From: SSC4 sp964642445 | GTDB lineage: Bacteria > Chloroflexota > Anaerolineae > SSC4 > Amarolineaceae | Length of the DNA stretch: 16,979 nucleotides | Direction of reading: 5' to 3' | Assembly: GCA_964642445.1 (NCBI GenBank) | Contig: CAZXQZ010000095.1 | Span: 1 to 16,979, forward strand | Part shown: positions 1 to 6,733 of the stretch, one piece after another | Layout of the letters: every line of letters begins with the position of its first letter | How positions within the stretch are numbered: position 1 is the first letter of the stretch | Program-made: the position numbers and the translations under genes | The notes under the pieces: generated by a model | What the model was told of the DNA's origin: nothing | Database searches by the model: none | The model's input: only the letters and a program-made list of their open reading frames with translations

Positions 1-718
1 CTACCGCAGCCGCATGGAAGCCCTGATCGGGGGCAGCGTGCCCAGCGTGGAGCTCTTCCCCGCCAGCGAGGGCTTCATCGCCTACCAGGACAAGGACAAC
101 GATGACGGACTGCTGCTGGTGCTCGACAATGGCATCTACTTCGGTTTCGTGCCCATGCACGGTGCCGACCGCCGCCCGCGTTCCATTGCCGAGGTGGAGC
201 TGGACACGCAGTACGCACTGGTGCTCTACACCAATGCCGGTCTCTGGGGCTACGAGATCGGCGATACGGTGAAGTTCACCTCGCTCGCGCCACCGCGCAT
301 CAAGGTCACCGGCCGCACCAAGCACTTCACCAGCGCCTTTGGCGAGCACGTGATCGCCGAGGAGGTGGAAGGCGCGCTGAAGGATGCCATCGCCCTGGTG
401 CCCTGCGAGGTGGCCGAGTTCACCGTGGCGCCTCAGCTCTCCCCCTCGGAAGGTCTTCCCTACCACGAATGGCACATCGAATTCGCGGCATTGCCGGGGG
501 ACATGGCCCGCTTCAGCGCCGCGATGGACGAGGCGCTCCAGAAGCGGAACCCCTACTACAAGGACCTGATCTCCGGAAAGGTGCTGCGGCCGCTGGTGGT
601 GCGGTCGCTTCCACGCGGTGCGTTCGCCGCCTGGATGAAGGCCCGCGGCATGAACGACGCCCAGAGCAAGGTGCCGCGCCTGGCCAATGACCGGCGGTAC
701 GTGGAGGGGTTGGGGTGA
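1..718 (+). CDS. GH3 auxin-responsive-promoter family protein (acyl-adenylate/amido synthetase), 5'-truncated
   Basis: The reading frame is open from base 2 and stops at TGA 716-718; the first Met (base 14) is internal, so the gene starts before the window. About 238 residues are visible of a family that is usually near 500 aa, so this is roughly the C-terminal half. GH3 landmarks are the SEGFIA stretch (adenylate-binding, corresponding to the ASSE-type motif), then LYTNAGLWGYEIGDTV with the conserved Asp, then VTGRTKHFTSAFGEHV leading into the C-terminal lid. Characterised GH3 enzymes activate carboxylic acids as adenylates and join them to amino acids. Bacteroidota carry many homologues of unknown substrate, so no substrate is assigned. 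It converges on the Rieske gene with a single base between the stop codons. Family assignment is firm; reaction specificity is unknown. Confidence 0.88.
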   Translation, partial: YRSRMEALIGGSVPSVELFPASEGFIAYQDKDNDDGLLLVLDNGIYFGFVPMHGADRRPRSIAEVELDTQYALVLYTNAGLWGYEIGDTVKFTSLAPPRIKVTGRTKHFTSAFGEHVIAEEVEGALKDAIALVPCEVAEFTVAPQLSPSEGLPYHEWHIEFAALPGDMARFSAAMDEALQKRNPYYKDLISGKVLRPLVVRSLPRGAFAAWMKARGMNDAQSKVPRLANDRRYVEGLG

Positions 719-727
719 TTCACCCCA
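711..727. terminator. Inverted repeat at convergent stop codons, possible bidirectional terminator
   Basis: A 7-bp stem (TGGGGTG 711-717 with CACCCCA 721-727) closes a 3-nt loop (ATT 718-720). Both stop codons of the convergent GH3 and Rieske genes lie within it. There is no T-run on either side, so it does not look like a classical intrinsic terminator. The position between two convergent genes with no other spacer makes a transcript-end role plausible but unproven. Confidence 0.4.
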
Positions 728-1139
728 CGCTCACCCGCAGCATGTCCCCCTCCACGGTCACCGGATAGCGCTTCAGGTCCTGCTTGCTGGGTCCCTTGGT
801 CACCTTGCCGTCGCGATCGAAGGTGCTGCCGTGCCAGTCGCAGGTGAGCACGCCGCCCTTCTCCTTCACCGGGCCGTTCTTGTGAGGGCAGTTCAACAGG
901 AGCGCGGTGTAGGAGCCATCGTCGCGTCGCACCACCATCAGTTTGGCGTCCAGTCCCTGGGCCCGCAGCACGGTAGTGCCGCTCTTTCCCAGGTCCGCCA
1001 GCGGAACGCTCAGCGTGCCATTGCTCACGGCGAGGCTTTTGCCGCCTGAACAGCTCTCCAGCGAGGCTGCGGCCGGCACCACCGCCAGCGCGGCACAGGC
1101 CTGGCAGGCGGCACGGAGGAATCGTCGACGGTCCATCAT
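720..1139 (-). CDS. Rieske (2Fe-2S) domain protein with Tat-type signal
   Basis: This 139-aa protein has an N-terminal twin-arginine-like signal (DRRRFLRAA, residues 3-11, then a hydrophobic Ala-rich stretch to about 27), implying export folded with its cluster. The single Rieske domain carries both ligand boxes: C84-P-H86 and C100-D-W-H103, which bind a [2Fe-2S] cluster. A Cys at 30 in a poor lipobox (LESC) might be lipidated, but this is weak. The start is a double ATG (1139 and 1136); residue numbers count from the first. The upstream glycosyltransferase on the same strand ends only 21 bp before it, suggesting co-transcription. The length fits small Bacteroidota Rieske proteins rather than the Rieske subunit of a bc1 complex or a dioxygenase alpha subunit, and no cytochrome b gene is nearby. 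Its electron partner is unknown. Confidence 0.88.
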   Translation of the reverse strand: MMDRRRFLRAACQACAALAVVPAAASLESCSGGKSLAVSNGTLSVPLADLGKSGTTVLRAQGLDAKLMVVRRDDGSYTALLLNCPHKNGPVKEKGGVLTCDWHGSTFDRDGKVTKGPSKQDLKRYPVTVEGDMLRVSVG

Positions 1140-1143
1140 GCGG

Positions 1144-1151
1144 TGAATGTA
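1144..1151 (-). promoter_or_regulatory. Weak -7-like box before the Rieske gene
   Basis: On the minus strand TACATTCA matches TAnnTTTG at 6 of 8 positions (counting the two free positions) and lies 4 bp before the ATG at 1139. No clear -33 element is seen. It could give the Rieske gene its own nearly leaderless transcript, but read-through from the glycosyltransferase is equally possible. Confidence 0.15.
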
Positions 1152-1160
1152 GCCGACGGA

Positions 1161-2558
1161 TCAATCCATCCGCAGTGGCGCGCCATGCACCCGCCAGTCC
1201 GCGTCCTCGTGCAGCACCGGCCACGGCACGGCGGCATCCGCTTCGCGCCGCTCCACGAACACAGCGCGCAGGCCCAGGGCCGCCAAGCTGTCCAAGGTGT
1301 GCCGCTGCTGCGCCTTTTCAGGTGTCAGGTTCCAGCCGGAACGGTGCAGGTAGTACATGGGCCGGGGGTCCAGGCCGGACGCGGTGGCCACCAGGTCCTG
1401 GGGGCCGGTGAAGCGGTCTGCCAGCCCCTCGGCCTCCAGGAGGTAGGCGCGCTCATCCCCCCCGGTAAGGTCGGTCCAGCGCATGCCGGCGCCCTCCGCC
1501 ACCACCAGCGCCAGCACCGCCGCCGTGGCCATCCCTCGCGGCAGGCGCTCCAACCCCAGCCCGGCCAGCAGTGCCAGGAGCGGCACCAGCGGGATGATGT
1601 AGTAGGCATGCAGGGCGAATACATCACCTGCCTTGGCCATGATCAGCGCGAAGGGCAGCAGGATGCCAAGTGCCACACCCGCGGTCCTGGCATCGCGGTT
1701 GCGCAAGGCCCTCCAGGCGCCGAGGCATGCGCCGAGGAATGCGGCATGGCTCATCAGGGCAGAGAACCGGAAGCGCTCAGCGGCCCTGCCGGCATGCGCC
1801 CAGAGCTGCTGCAGTCCCTCGGCAAGGGGGTAGGGGAAGTAGAGCGGGTTGCCATAGGCGGCGAGCAGGTGGGGCTGCCAGACGAAGTACCACCAGGCCA
1901 CGGGTGCGATTGCCATGGCCAGCGACGTGAGCGCCAACGCGCGCCGGCTCCGTGTGATGCCGTGCTCAAGGCCCATCAGCGCCCACGGCGCCAGCAGAAC
2001 CACCGCTGGAATCTTGCAGAGGCCGCCGATGGCTGCCATGGGAATGGCCAGGGCGAACCACCAGGCGCTGGTCCGCAGCGCCCGGTCCACGGCCCATAGG
2101 GCGATGAGCACCAGCGCCACGCTGAAGACATCCGGCATGGACTTGCGGCCATAGACGAACCAGGAGGACCACAGCAGGATGAAGGCGGCCAGGAATGCCA
2201 CGCGTTCCCCGTAGCGCTGCCGAAGAAGCGCATGAAAGGCCCAGGCTCCGAGGGCGGACGCGACCAAGGCCACGAGGCGCCCATACCAGTGCGCAGGCCC
2301 GAACGCCCGGTAGAGCAGCGCCACCGCCGCATTGAACCCCGGGAATTCGCTGGCCACCACGCCGGGACGCTCGCCGGAGAGGTCCGTCCGCGGGTGCAGC
2401 AGGTCGATGCCCTCCTCGGCCATGTTGCGCGCCACCATGTTGGTGAACGCCTGGCGCCAGCTGTGCGCGGTCTCCAGCGGCGGGGAGGTGATGCCGATCA
2501 GCCGCACCAGCGCGGTGAGCAGGACCCACAGTCGGATGTCGCCGAGGAGCTTGGGCAT
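1161..2558 (-). CDS. GT-C family membrane glycosyltransferase (ArnT/PMT-like)
   Basis: A 465-aa polytopic membrane protein. The N-terminus (MPKLLGDIRLWVLL...) has a first membrane span, then an extracytoplasmic loop with PPLETAHSWRQAFTNMVARN. This resembles the acidic first loop of GT-C enzymes (GT39/GT83 type), where an Asp/Glu is catalytic; here the candidate is the Glu in PPLET. About ten hydrophobic segments follow, ending near a soluble C-terminal tail (WNLTPEKAQQRH...). Family members use polyprenyl-phosphate sugars to glycosylate lipid A, proteins or glycans on the periplasmic face; the acceptor cannot be read from sequence. The frame is open upstream to 3134, but that part runs antisense to sua5. 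ATG 2558 is chosen because family similarity begins there and a -7-like box lies just before it. It probably forms a transcription unit with the Rieske gene. Confidence 0.85.
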   Translation of the reverse strand: MPKLLGDIRLWVLLTALVRLIGITSPPLETAHSWRQAFTNMVARNMAEEGIDLLHPRTDLSGERPGVVASEFPGFNAAVALLYRAFGPAHWYGRLVALVASALGAWAFHALLRQRYGERVAFLAAFILLWSSWFVYGRKSMPDVFSVALVLIALWAVDRALRTSAWWFALAIPMAAIGGLCKIPAVVLLAPWALMGLEHGITRSRRALALTSLAMAIAPVAWWYFVWQPHLLAAYGNPLYFPYPLAEGLQQLWAHAGRAAERFRFSALMSHAAFLGACLGAWRALRNRDARTAGVALGILLPFALIMAKAGDVFALHAYYIIPLVPLLALLAGLGLERLPRGMATAAVLALVVAEGAGMRWTDLTGGDERAYLLEAEGLADRFTGPQDLVATASGLDPRPMYYLHRSGWNLTPEKAQQRHTLDSLAALGLRAVFVERREADAAVPWPVLHEDADWRVHGAPLRMD

Positions 2559-2570
2559 GCGGCCAAAGTA
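2559..2570 (-). promoter_or_regulatory. Candidate -7 promoter box of the glycosyltransferase gene
   Basis: Read on the minus strand this is TACTTTGGCCGC, directly abutting the ATG at 2558. TACTTTGG matches the Bacteroidota -7 consensus TAnnTTTG except at one base. The same 12 bases occur before the AsmA gene (11219-11208). No obvious -33 TTTG is present. If it is used, the transcript would be leaderless or nearly so. Confidence 0.35.
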
Positions 2571-2595
2571 GGCGGCGCAGCACCCGTTGGCGTCG

Positions 2596-2603
2596 CACAT
2601 TTG
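2596..2603 (+). promoter_or_regulatory. Candidate -7 promoter box of sua5
   Basis: CACATTTG differs from TAnnTTTG only at the first base and ends 4 bp before the ATG at 2608. With usual spacing, transcription would begin at or close to the start codon. A clear -33 element is not seen. An alternative is that translation starts at the in-frame ATG at 2632, which would leave a short leader. Confidence 0.25.
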
Positions 2604-2607
2604 CAGC

Positions 2608-3555
2608 ATGCGATCGGCCATCGGCACCGATATGGAGCATGCCGCGCGCCTGCTTGAGGCAGGGATGATCGTGGCGATCCCCACCGAAACGGTGTACGGG
2701 CTCGCCGCCAATGCCTTCGATGAGTCCGCCGTGCTCAAGGTCTTCGAGGCGAAGCAGCGCCCCTCCTTCGACCCGCTGATCGTGCATGTGGGCAGCTTGG
2801 GCGATGCGTGCAGTGTGGTCCGCGAGCTGCCTCCCGGTGCGGAGGCCCTCATGCACGCCTTCTGGCCCGGCCCGCTCACGCTGGTGCTACCCAAACGCGC
2901 CGAGGTCCCTGATGTGGTGACCAGCGGGCTCGACACCGTGGGCGTGCGCATGCCGGCGCATCCGCTGACCCGCGCACTCCTCGCACGATTGGGATTCCCG
3001 TTGGCGGCCCCGAGCGCCAATCCCTTCGGGTACGTGAGCCCCACCACCGCACAGCATGTCGCTGAGCAGCTGGGCGAGCGCGTCCCGTACATCCTGGATG
3101 GCGGTCCGTGCGCCGTGGGGGTCGAGTCCACCATCCTGGGCTGGGAGGATGGGCGCTGGGTGCTCTATCGCCCGGGCGGCATCGCGCTGGAGGACATCGA
3201 AGCGGTGATCGGATCCGTGGCGCAGGCCGTGAAGCAGGTGCTGCCCGCCGCGCCCGGCATGCTCGAGAGCCATTACGCGCCGCGCAAGCCCGTGCACGTG
3301 GGCGATATCGATGCGCTGCTGCGGCGCTTCGCGGGCCGGCGCATCGGCATCATCAGCTTCCGGCAGGAGCATCCCGGCCACCGCTGCGAGGTGCTCAGCG
3401 AGCGCGGCGACCTGGCCGAGGCCGCGCGGAACCTATTCGCCGTGCTCCGCGACCTGGACGGCAGCGAATGCGCGGTGATCCTGGCCGAGCGCTTCCCCGA
3501 CGAGGGGTTGGGGCGGGCCATCAACGACCGATTGCGCAGGGCAGCAGCGCGCTGA
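2608..3555 (+). CDS. sua5: L-threonylcarbamoyladenylate synthase (Sua5/YciO/YrdC family)
   Basis: The enzyme makes threonylcarbamoyl-AMP from threonine, bicarbonate and ATP, the first step of t6A37 formation in ANN-decoding tRNAs, in the cytoplasm. The 315-aa protein has the YrdC domain (about residues 1-200) with PTETVYGL (25-32), the KQRP box (49-52), FDPLIVH and the SAN-containing APSANPFGYVSPT segment. It then has the Sua5-specific linker PGMLESHYAP and a C-terminal Sua5 domain ending in GLGRAINDRLRR. The two-domain length identifies Sua5 rather than the short YrdC form. ATG 2608 (MRSAIGTDME) is preferred over an upstream in-frame TTG at 2587, because homologues begin near an IGTD-type sequence. 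It diverges from the glycosyltransferase across 49 bp. The partner genes for t6A synthesis (tsaD, tsaB, tsaE) are not in the window. Confidence 0.95.
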   Translation: MRSAIGTDMEHAARLLEAGMIVAIPTETVYGLAANAFDESAVLKVFEAKQRPSFDPLIVHVGSLGDACSVVRELPPGAEALMHAFWPGPLTLVLPKRAEVPDVVTSGLDTVGVRMPAHPLTRALLARLGFPLAAPSANPFGYVSPTTAQHVAEQLGERVPYILDGGPCAVGVESTILGWEDGRWVLYRPGGIALEDIEAVIGSVAQAVKQVLPAAPGMLESHYAPRKPVHVGDIDALLRRFAGRRIGIISFRQEHPGHRCEVLSERGDLAEAARNLFAVLRDLDGSECAVILAERFPDEGLGRAINDRLRRAAAR

Positions 3556-3586
3556 GCACGTCGATTCAGCGATGCGCCCCGTCGAA

Positions 3587-3599
3587 AAGCCGGCGGCTT
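3587..3599. other. Small hairpin after sua5
   Basis: AAGCC (3587-3591) and GGCTT (3595-3599) form a 5-bp stem around a GGC loop, 32 bp after the sua5 stop. There is no T-run. It may mark the sua5 transcript end or be chance; the rest of 3556-3677 holds only a weak -7-like box. Confidence 0.2.
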
Positions 3600-3645
3600 G
3601 CCCGCATTTCGTGCACAACACGGCACCAATCGGGGCGTTCGCGAT

Positions 3646-3653
3646 TAACTTCA
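3646..3653 (+). promoter_or_regulatory. Weak -7-like box before the ArsC-like gene
   Basis: TAACTTCA matches TAnnTTTG at 6 of 8 positions (counting the two free positions) and lies in the only A/T-rich part of the 122-bp gap, 24 bp before the ATG at 3678. No clear -33 element is present at the expected distance. Confidence 0.2.
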
Positions 3654-3677
3654 CCGTGCCACCAAATCCCAGCCGTC

Positions 3678-4064
3678 ATGAGCACCACCCTCAACTCGAA
3701 GGAATTGACGCTCGTGTACGACAGCAGCACCGCTGAGGGGCGCAAGGCGCTGGCCTATGCCTATACGCTGGCCCCCCGGGTGAACAAGCAGGATGTGAGC
3801 GAGGTGAGCCTGAGCACGACCTTCGTGCGCCAGGTGCTGAAGCAGTTGAACCTGCGTCCCAAGGATCTGCTGAATCGTGCGCATCCGTACTACCAGCAGC
3901 ACCTGCGCGGCCGCGACCTCGATGGCGAGGGCTGGCTGAACGTGCTCACGCACAACCCCGGCCTGCTCAAGGCGCCCATCGCGCTGCATGGCGACAAGGC
4001 GGTGCTGTGCGAGCCGGCCTCCCTGATCTGCACCATCACCGAGGCGCAGCGCAAGTCCGGTTAG
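3678..4064 (+). CDS. ArsC/Spx-like thioredoxin-fold protein lacking the catalytic cysteine
   Basis: A 128-aa protein, recognised mainly by its C-terminal half: DLLNRAHPYY (63-72), an acidic/Trp segment DGEGWLNVLTHNPGLLKAPI (82-101) and HGDKAVL (104-110). This is the usual order in ArsC/Spx/YffB proteins, where the N-P-x-L-hydrophobic-x-x-P-I segment lies near the substrate-binding Arg. At the N-terminus, where arsenate reductases have a catalytic Cys in a C-x-x-[CS] setting after the first strand, this protein has LVYDSSTAEGRKALAYA (12-28) with no cysteine. Its only cysteines are C111 and C118. Arsenate reduction by the classical mechanism is therefore unlikely; a binding, adaptor or regulatory role is possible. 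The gene has its own gap on both sides (122 bp before, 76 bp after) and need not be co-transcribed with sua5 or dxr. Fold assignment is fairly good; function is unknown. Confidence 0.7.
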   Translation: MSTTLNSKELTLVYDSSTAEGRKALAYAYTLAPRVNKQDVSEVSLSTTFVRQVLKQLNLRPKDLLNRAHPYYQQHLRGRDLDGEGWLNVLTHNPGLLKAPIALHGDKAVLCEPASLICTITEAQRKSG

Positions 4065-4131
4065 CGGCAGCCCCGCGAACACCGATCTTCGCGCCCCGGT
4101 CGCGCGCCCATGGCTTGTGCGCTATTGACCG

Positions 4132-4143
4132 CATGAGCTCATG
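4132..4143. promoter_or_regulatory. 12-bp perfect palindrome over the dxr start codon
   Basis: CATGAGCTCATG is fully self-complementary and includes the dxr ATG (4141-4143). It also creates a minimal upstream frame, ATG at 4133 encoding Met-Ser-Ser, with its TGA (4142-4144) overlapping the dxr start. It might be an operator, a translational coupling device or chance. Confidence 0.25.
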
Positions 4144-5301
4144 AAGCGTATCGCCATCCTCGGCTCCACCGGCTCCATCGGCACCCAGGCGCTGGAGGTG
4201 GTGCGTGAGCAGCCGGAGCATTTCCAGGTGGAACTGCTCACCTGCGGCAACCGCGTGGACCTGCTGATCGAGCAGGCCCTCGCGTTCAAGCCCAACGCCG
4301 TGGTGATCGGCGATGCGGCCCAGCTCCCACGCGTGAAGGATGCCCTCTTCCCGCACGGCATCAAGGCCTACGCCGGGCCCGAGGCGCTGGAGCAGGCCGT
4401 GACCATGGAAGGCATCGACATCGTGCTCACCGCGCTGGTCGGCTATGCCGGACTGAAGCCGACGCTCGCTGCCATCGAAGCAGGCAAGGGCATCGCTCTG
4501 GCCAATAAGGAGACGCTGGTGGTGGCCGGCGCGCTCGTCACCAAGGCTGCGCGTGAGAAGGCCGTGAACATATACCCGGTGGACAGCGAGCATAGCGCCA
4601 TCTTCCAGTGCCTTGCGGGCGAATGGGACAACCCCATCGAGAAGATCGTGCTCACCGCCAGCGGCGGCCCTTTCCGGGGAAGGACGCGTGCGGAGCTGGC
4701 CGCCGTGACCAAGGCGCAGGCGCTCAAGCACCCCAATTGGGACATGGGCGCCAAGATCACCATCGACAGCGCGAGCCTCATGAACAAGGGCCTGGAGGCC
4801 ATTGAGGCGAAGTGGCTCTTCAACCTGAAGAAGGAGCAGATCGAGATCGTGGTGCACCCGCAGAGCATCATCCACAGCGTGGTGCAGTTCCGCGACGGCA
4901 GCATGAAGGCGCAGATGGGCCTGCCGGACATGAAGCTGCCCATCCAGTACGCGCTCTCGTATCCGCAGCGCCTGCCCACCGATTGGCCGCGCTTCGACTT
5001 CACCAAGTACCCGGCCTTGACCTTCGAGCAGCCCGACCTGGCCACCTTCCGCAACCTGGCGCTCGCCCTCCATGCCATGGACCGCGGCGGCAATGCGCCT
5101 TGTGTCCTCAACGCCGCCAACGAAGTCGCTGTGGAGCTCTTCCTCAAGGACGCCATCGGCTTCCTGGAGATGAGCGACCTGGTGGAGCAATGCCTCGCTT
5201 GCGTTCCATTCATCGCCGATCCGCAACTTGCCGACCTCGTGGCCAGCGATGCCGAGGCGCGGCGCCTGGCCCACGAGATTGCCCGCCGCAGCCAGGCATG
5301 A
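4141..5301 (+). CDS. dxr: 1-deoxy-D-xylulose 5-phosphate reductoisomerase
   Basis: Cytoplasmic enzyme of the MEP pathway that converts 1-deoxy-D-xylulose 5-phosphate to 2-C-methyl-D-erythritol 4-phosphate with NADPH and a divalent metal. The 386-aa length is normal. In order: the NADPH-binding GSTGSIG (8-14), ANKE (121-124), metal ligands in DSE (D148, E150), the substrate phosphate region TASGG (172-176) and HPNW (197-200), SLMNKGLE with N215, K216 and the third metal ligand E219, then HPQSIIHS (239-246) and NAANE (324-328). All residues expected for catalysis are present. The start at 4141 places GSTGSIG at the usual distance from the N-terminus. rseP follows after 4 bp, so the two are almost certainly co-transcribed. 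It supplies IPP/DMAPP for quinones and undecaprenyl phosphate. Confidence 0.97.
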   Translation: MKRIAILGSTGSIGTQALEVVREQPEHFQVELLTCGNRVDLLIEQALAFKPNAVVIGDAAQLPRVKDALFPHGIKAYAGPEALEQAVTMEGIDIVLTALVGYAGLKPTLAAIEAGKGIALANKETLVVAGALVTKAAREKAVNIYPVDSEHSAIFQCLAGEWDNPIEKIVLTASGGPFRGRTRAELAAVTKAQALKHPNWDMGAKITIDSASLMNKGLEAIEAKWLFNLKKEQIEIVVHPQSIIHSVVQFRDGSMKAQMGLPDMKLPIQYALSYPQRLPTDWPRFDFTKYPALTFEQPDLATFRNLALALHAMDRGGNAPCVLNAANEVAVELFLKDAIGFLEMSDLVEQCLACVPFIADPQLADLVASDAEARRLAHEIARRSQA

Positions 5302-5305
5302 CTGA

Positions 5306-6643
5306 ATGAACATGGAGATCCTGATCAAAGGAGCGCAGCTCATCCTAAGCCTCAGCATCCTCGTCACGCTGCACGAGCTGGGCCACTTCCTGCCCGCGCG
5401 CTGGTTCAAGACGCGCGTGGAGAAGTTCTACCTCTTCTTCGATCCGTGGTTCTCACTGTGGAAGAAGAAGGTCGGCGACACCGAGTTCGGCATCGGCTGG
5501 ATCCCCTTCGGCGGCTATGTGAAGATCAGCGGCATGGTGGACGAGAGCATGGACAAGGCGCAGATGGCCAAGCCCGCCGAGCCGTGGGAGTTCCGCAGCA
5601 AGCCCGCCTGGCAGCGCCTCATCATCATGGTGGGCGGAGTCACCGTGAACCTGCTGCTGGGCATGGTGATCTACATCATGATCCTATGGGTGTGGGGCAA
5701 GGACTATCTGCCGATCGAAGGCGTGCGCTTCGGGGTGCATCCGAGTGAAGTGATGGCCGAGATGGGCGTGGAGGAGGGTGACCGCCCCGTGGCGGTGAAC
5801 GGGCAGCGGCCCCGCAGCCTGGAGGACCTGAACCGGGCATTGACGAAGGCGATTCTCGATGAGGGCACGGCATCCCTCACCGTGCTGCGGGCAGGCGCAG
5901 AGGTGGAGATCCCCCTGCACGGCGACATGCACGAGCGGATCAGCAAGAAGAGCAAGCAGATGCACTTCATGCCGCGCATGCCCTTCGTGGTGGATACCCT
6001 GGTGCGCGGCGGCAATGCGGCACGCAGCACGCTGCAGAAGGGCGACAGCATCGTGGCGGTGGATGGCGCTCCAGCCGCCTATTTCGGCGATTTCGTGAAG
6101 GCGGTGCAGGCGCGCAAGGGCCAATGGGTGCTGGTCGATGCCGTGCGGCAGGGGCAGCGGACCTCCCACATGGTGCAGGTCAATGGAAACGGGCAGGTCG
6201 GATTAGGCCCCATGGTCGATACAGCGTGGTTCGCGCATGGCCACGAGGAGTTCACCTTGCTGCAGTCCATCCCGCTGGGCATTGCCAGCGGCGTGGAGAC
6301 CCTGGGACTCTATGTGAGCTCGCTGAAGCTGCTCTTCACCCCCAGCGGCGCCGGGCAGATCGGCGGCTTCGGCGCCATCGGCGGCCTGTTCAGCCCCACT
6401 TGGGATTGGAGGGTATTCTGGAACATGACGGCCTTCCTGAGCATCATCCTGGCCTTCATGAACATCCTGCCCATTCCGGCGCTTGATGGGGGGCATGTGG
6501 TCTTCCTGCTCTACGAGATGGTCACCGGCCGGCCGCCGCACCAGCGCGTGCTGGAGGTGGCGCAGATGATCGGCATGGTGCTGCTGCTGGGCCTCATCAT
6601 CTTCGCCAACGGCAACGACCTGTTCAAGGCACTTTTCGACTAG
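5306..6643 (+). CDS. rseP: RIP metalloprotease RseP (site-2 protease family)
   Basis: Inner-membrane zinc protease of 445 aa that cuts transmembrane segments of substrates such as anti-sigma factors or leftover signal peptides. The first membrane span carries the zinc-binding HELGH (23-27). This is followed by the Bacteroidota-typical RVEKFYLFFDPWFSL stretch, an amphipathic loop with WIPFGGYVKISGM (about 64-76), and a second span (about 107-129). Two PDZ domains lie in the periplasmic part: the first around 140-200 (MGVEEGDRPVAVNG) and the second around 226-290 (LQKGDSIVAVDG). The C-terminal membrane part has NILPIPALDGGH (about 385-396), supplying the third zinc ligand Asp. Two starts are possible, ATG 5306 and ATG 5312; the first is listed. 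Regulation and substrates are not visible here; no anti-sigma or sigma gene is in the window. Confidence 0.95.
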   Translation: MNMEILIKGAQLILSLSILVTLHELGHFLPARWFKTRVEKFYLFFDPWFSLWKKKVGDTEFGIGWIPFGGYVKISGMVDESMDKAQMAKPAEPWEFRSKPAWQRLIIMVGGVTVNLLLGMVIYIMILWVWGKDYLPIEGVRFGVHPSEVMAEMGVEEGDRPVAVNGQRPRSLEDLNRALTKAILDEGTASLTVLRAGAEVEIPLHGDMHERISKKSKQMHFMPRMPFVVDTLVRGGNAARSTLQKGDSIVAVDGAPAAYFGDFVKAVQARKGQWVLVDAVRQGQRTSHMVQVNGNGQVGLGPMVDTAWFAHGHEEFTLLQSIPLGIASGVETLGLYVSSLKLLFTPSGAGQIGGFGAIGGLFSPTWDWRVFWNMTAFLSIILAFMNILPIPALDGGHVVFLLYEMVTGRPPHQRVLEVAQMIGMVLLLGLIIFANGNDLFKALFD

Positions 6644-6733
6644 AGCGGCAAGTCGGGCCTTGAGGGCTGGGCAGGGCGGTCCGGCAGATCCCTGGCCGGT
6701 TTCCGATGGACCCGGAACCCGCCACCTGCTGCA

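Noticed and set aside
2587..2607. TTG start for sua5, seven codons upstream
   Set aside because: The extra residues (ASHICS) are not expected in Sua5, and ATG 2608 aligns with the usual N-terminus.
2559..3134. 192-codon N-terminal extension of the glycosyltransferase
   Set aside because: It is antisense to the well-supported sua5 gene and has no family similarity. The membrane protein begins naturally at ATG 2558.
3108..3677. Upstream part of the frame that contains the ArsC-like gene
   Set aside because: This stretch is an Arg/Ala/Gly-rich out-of-frame reading of sua5; the real gene starts at ATG 3678.
4036..5409. 457-codon minus-strand frame opposite dxr
   Set aside because: It is a shadow of dxr, whose + strand product shows all catalytic motifs.
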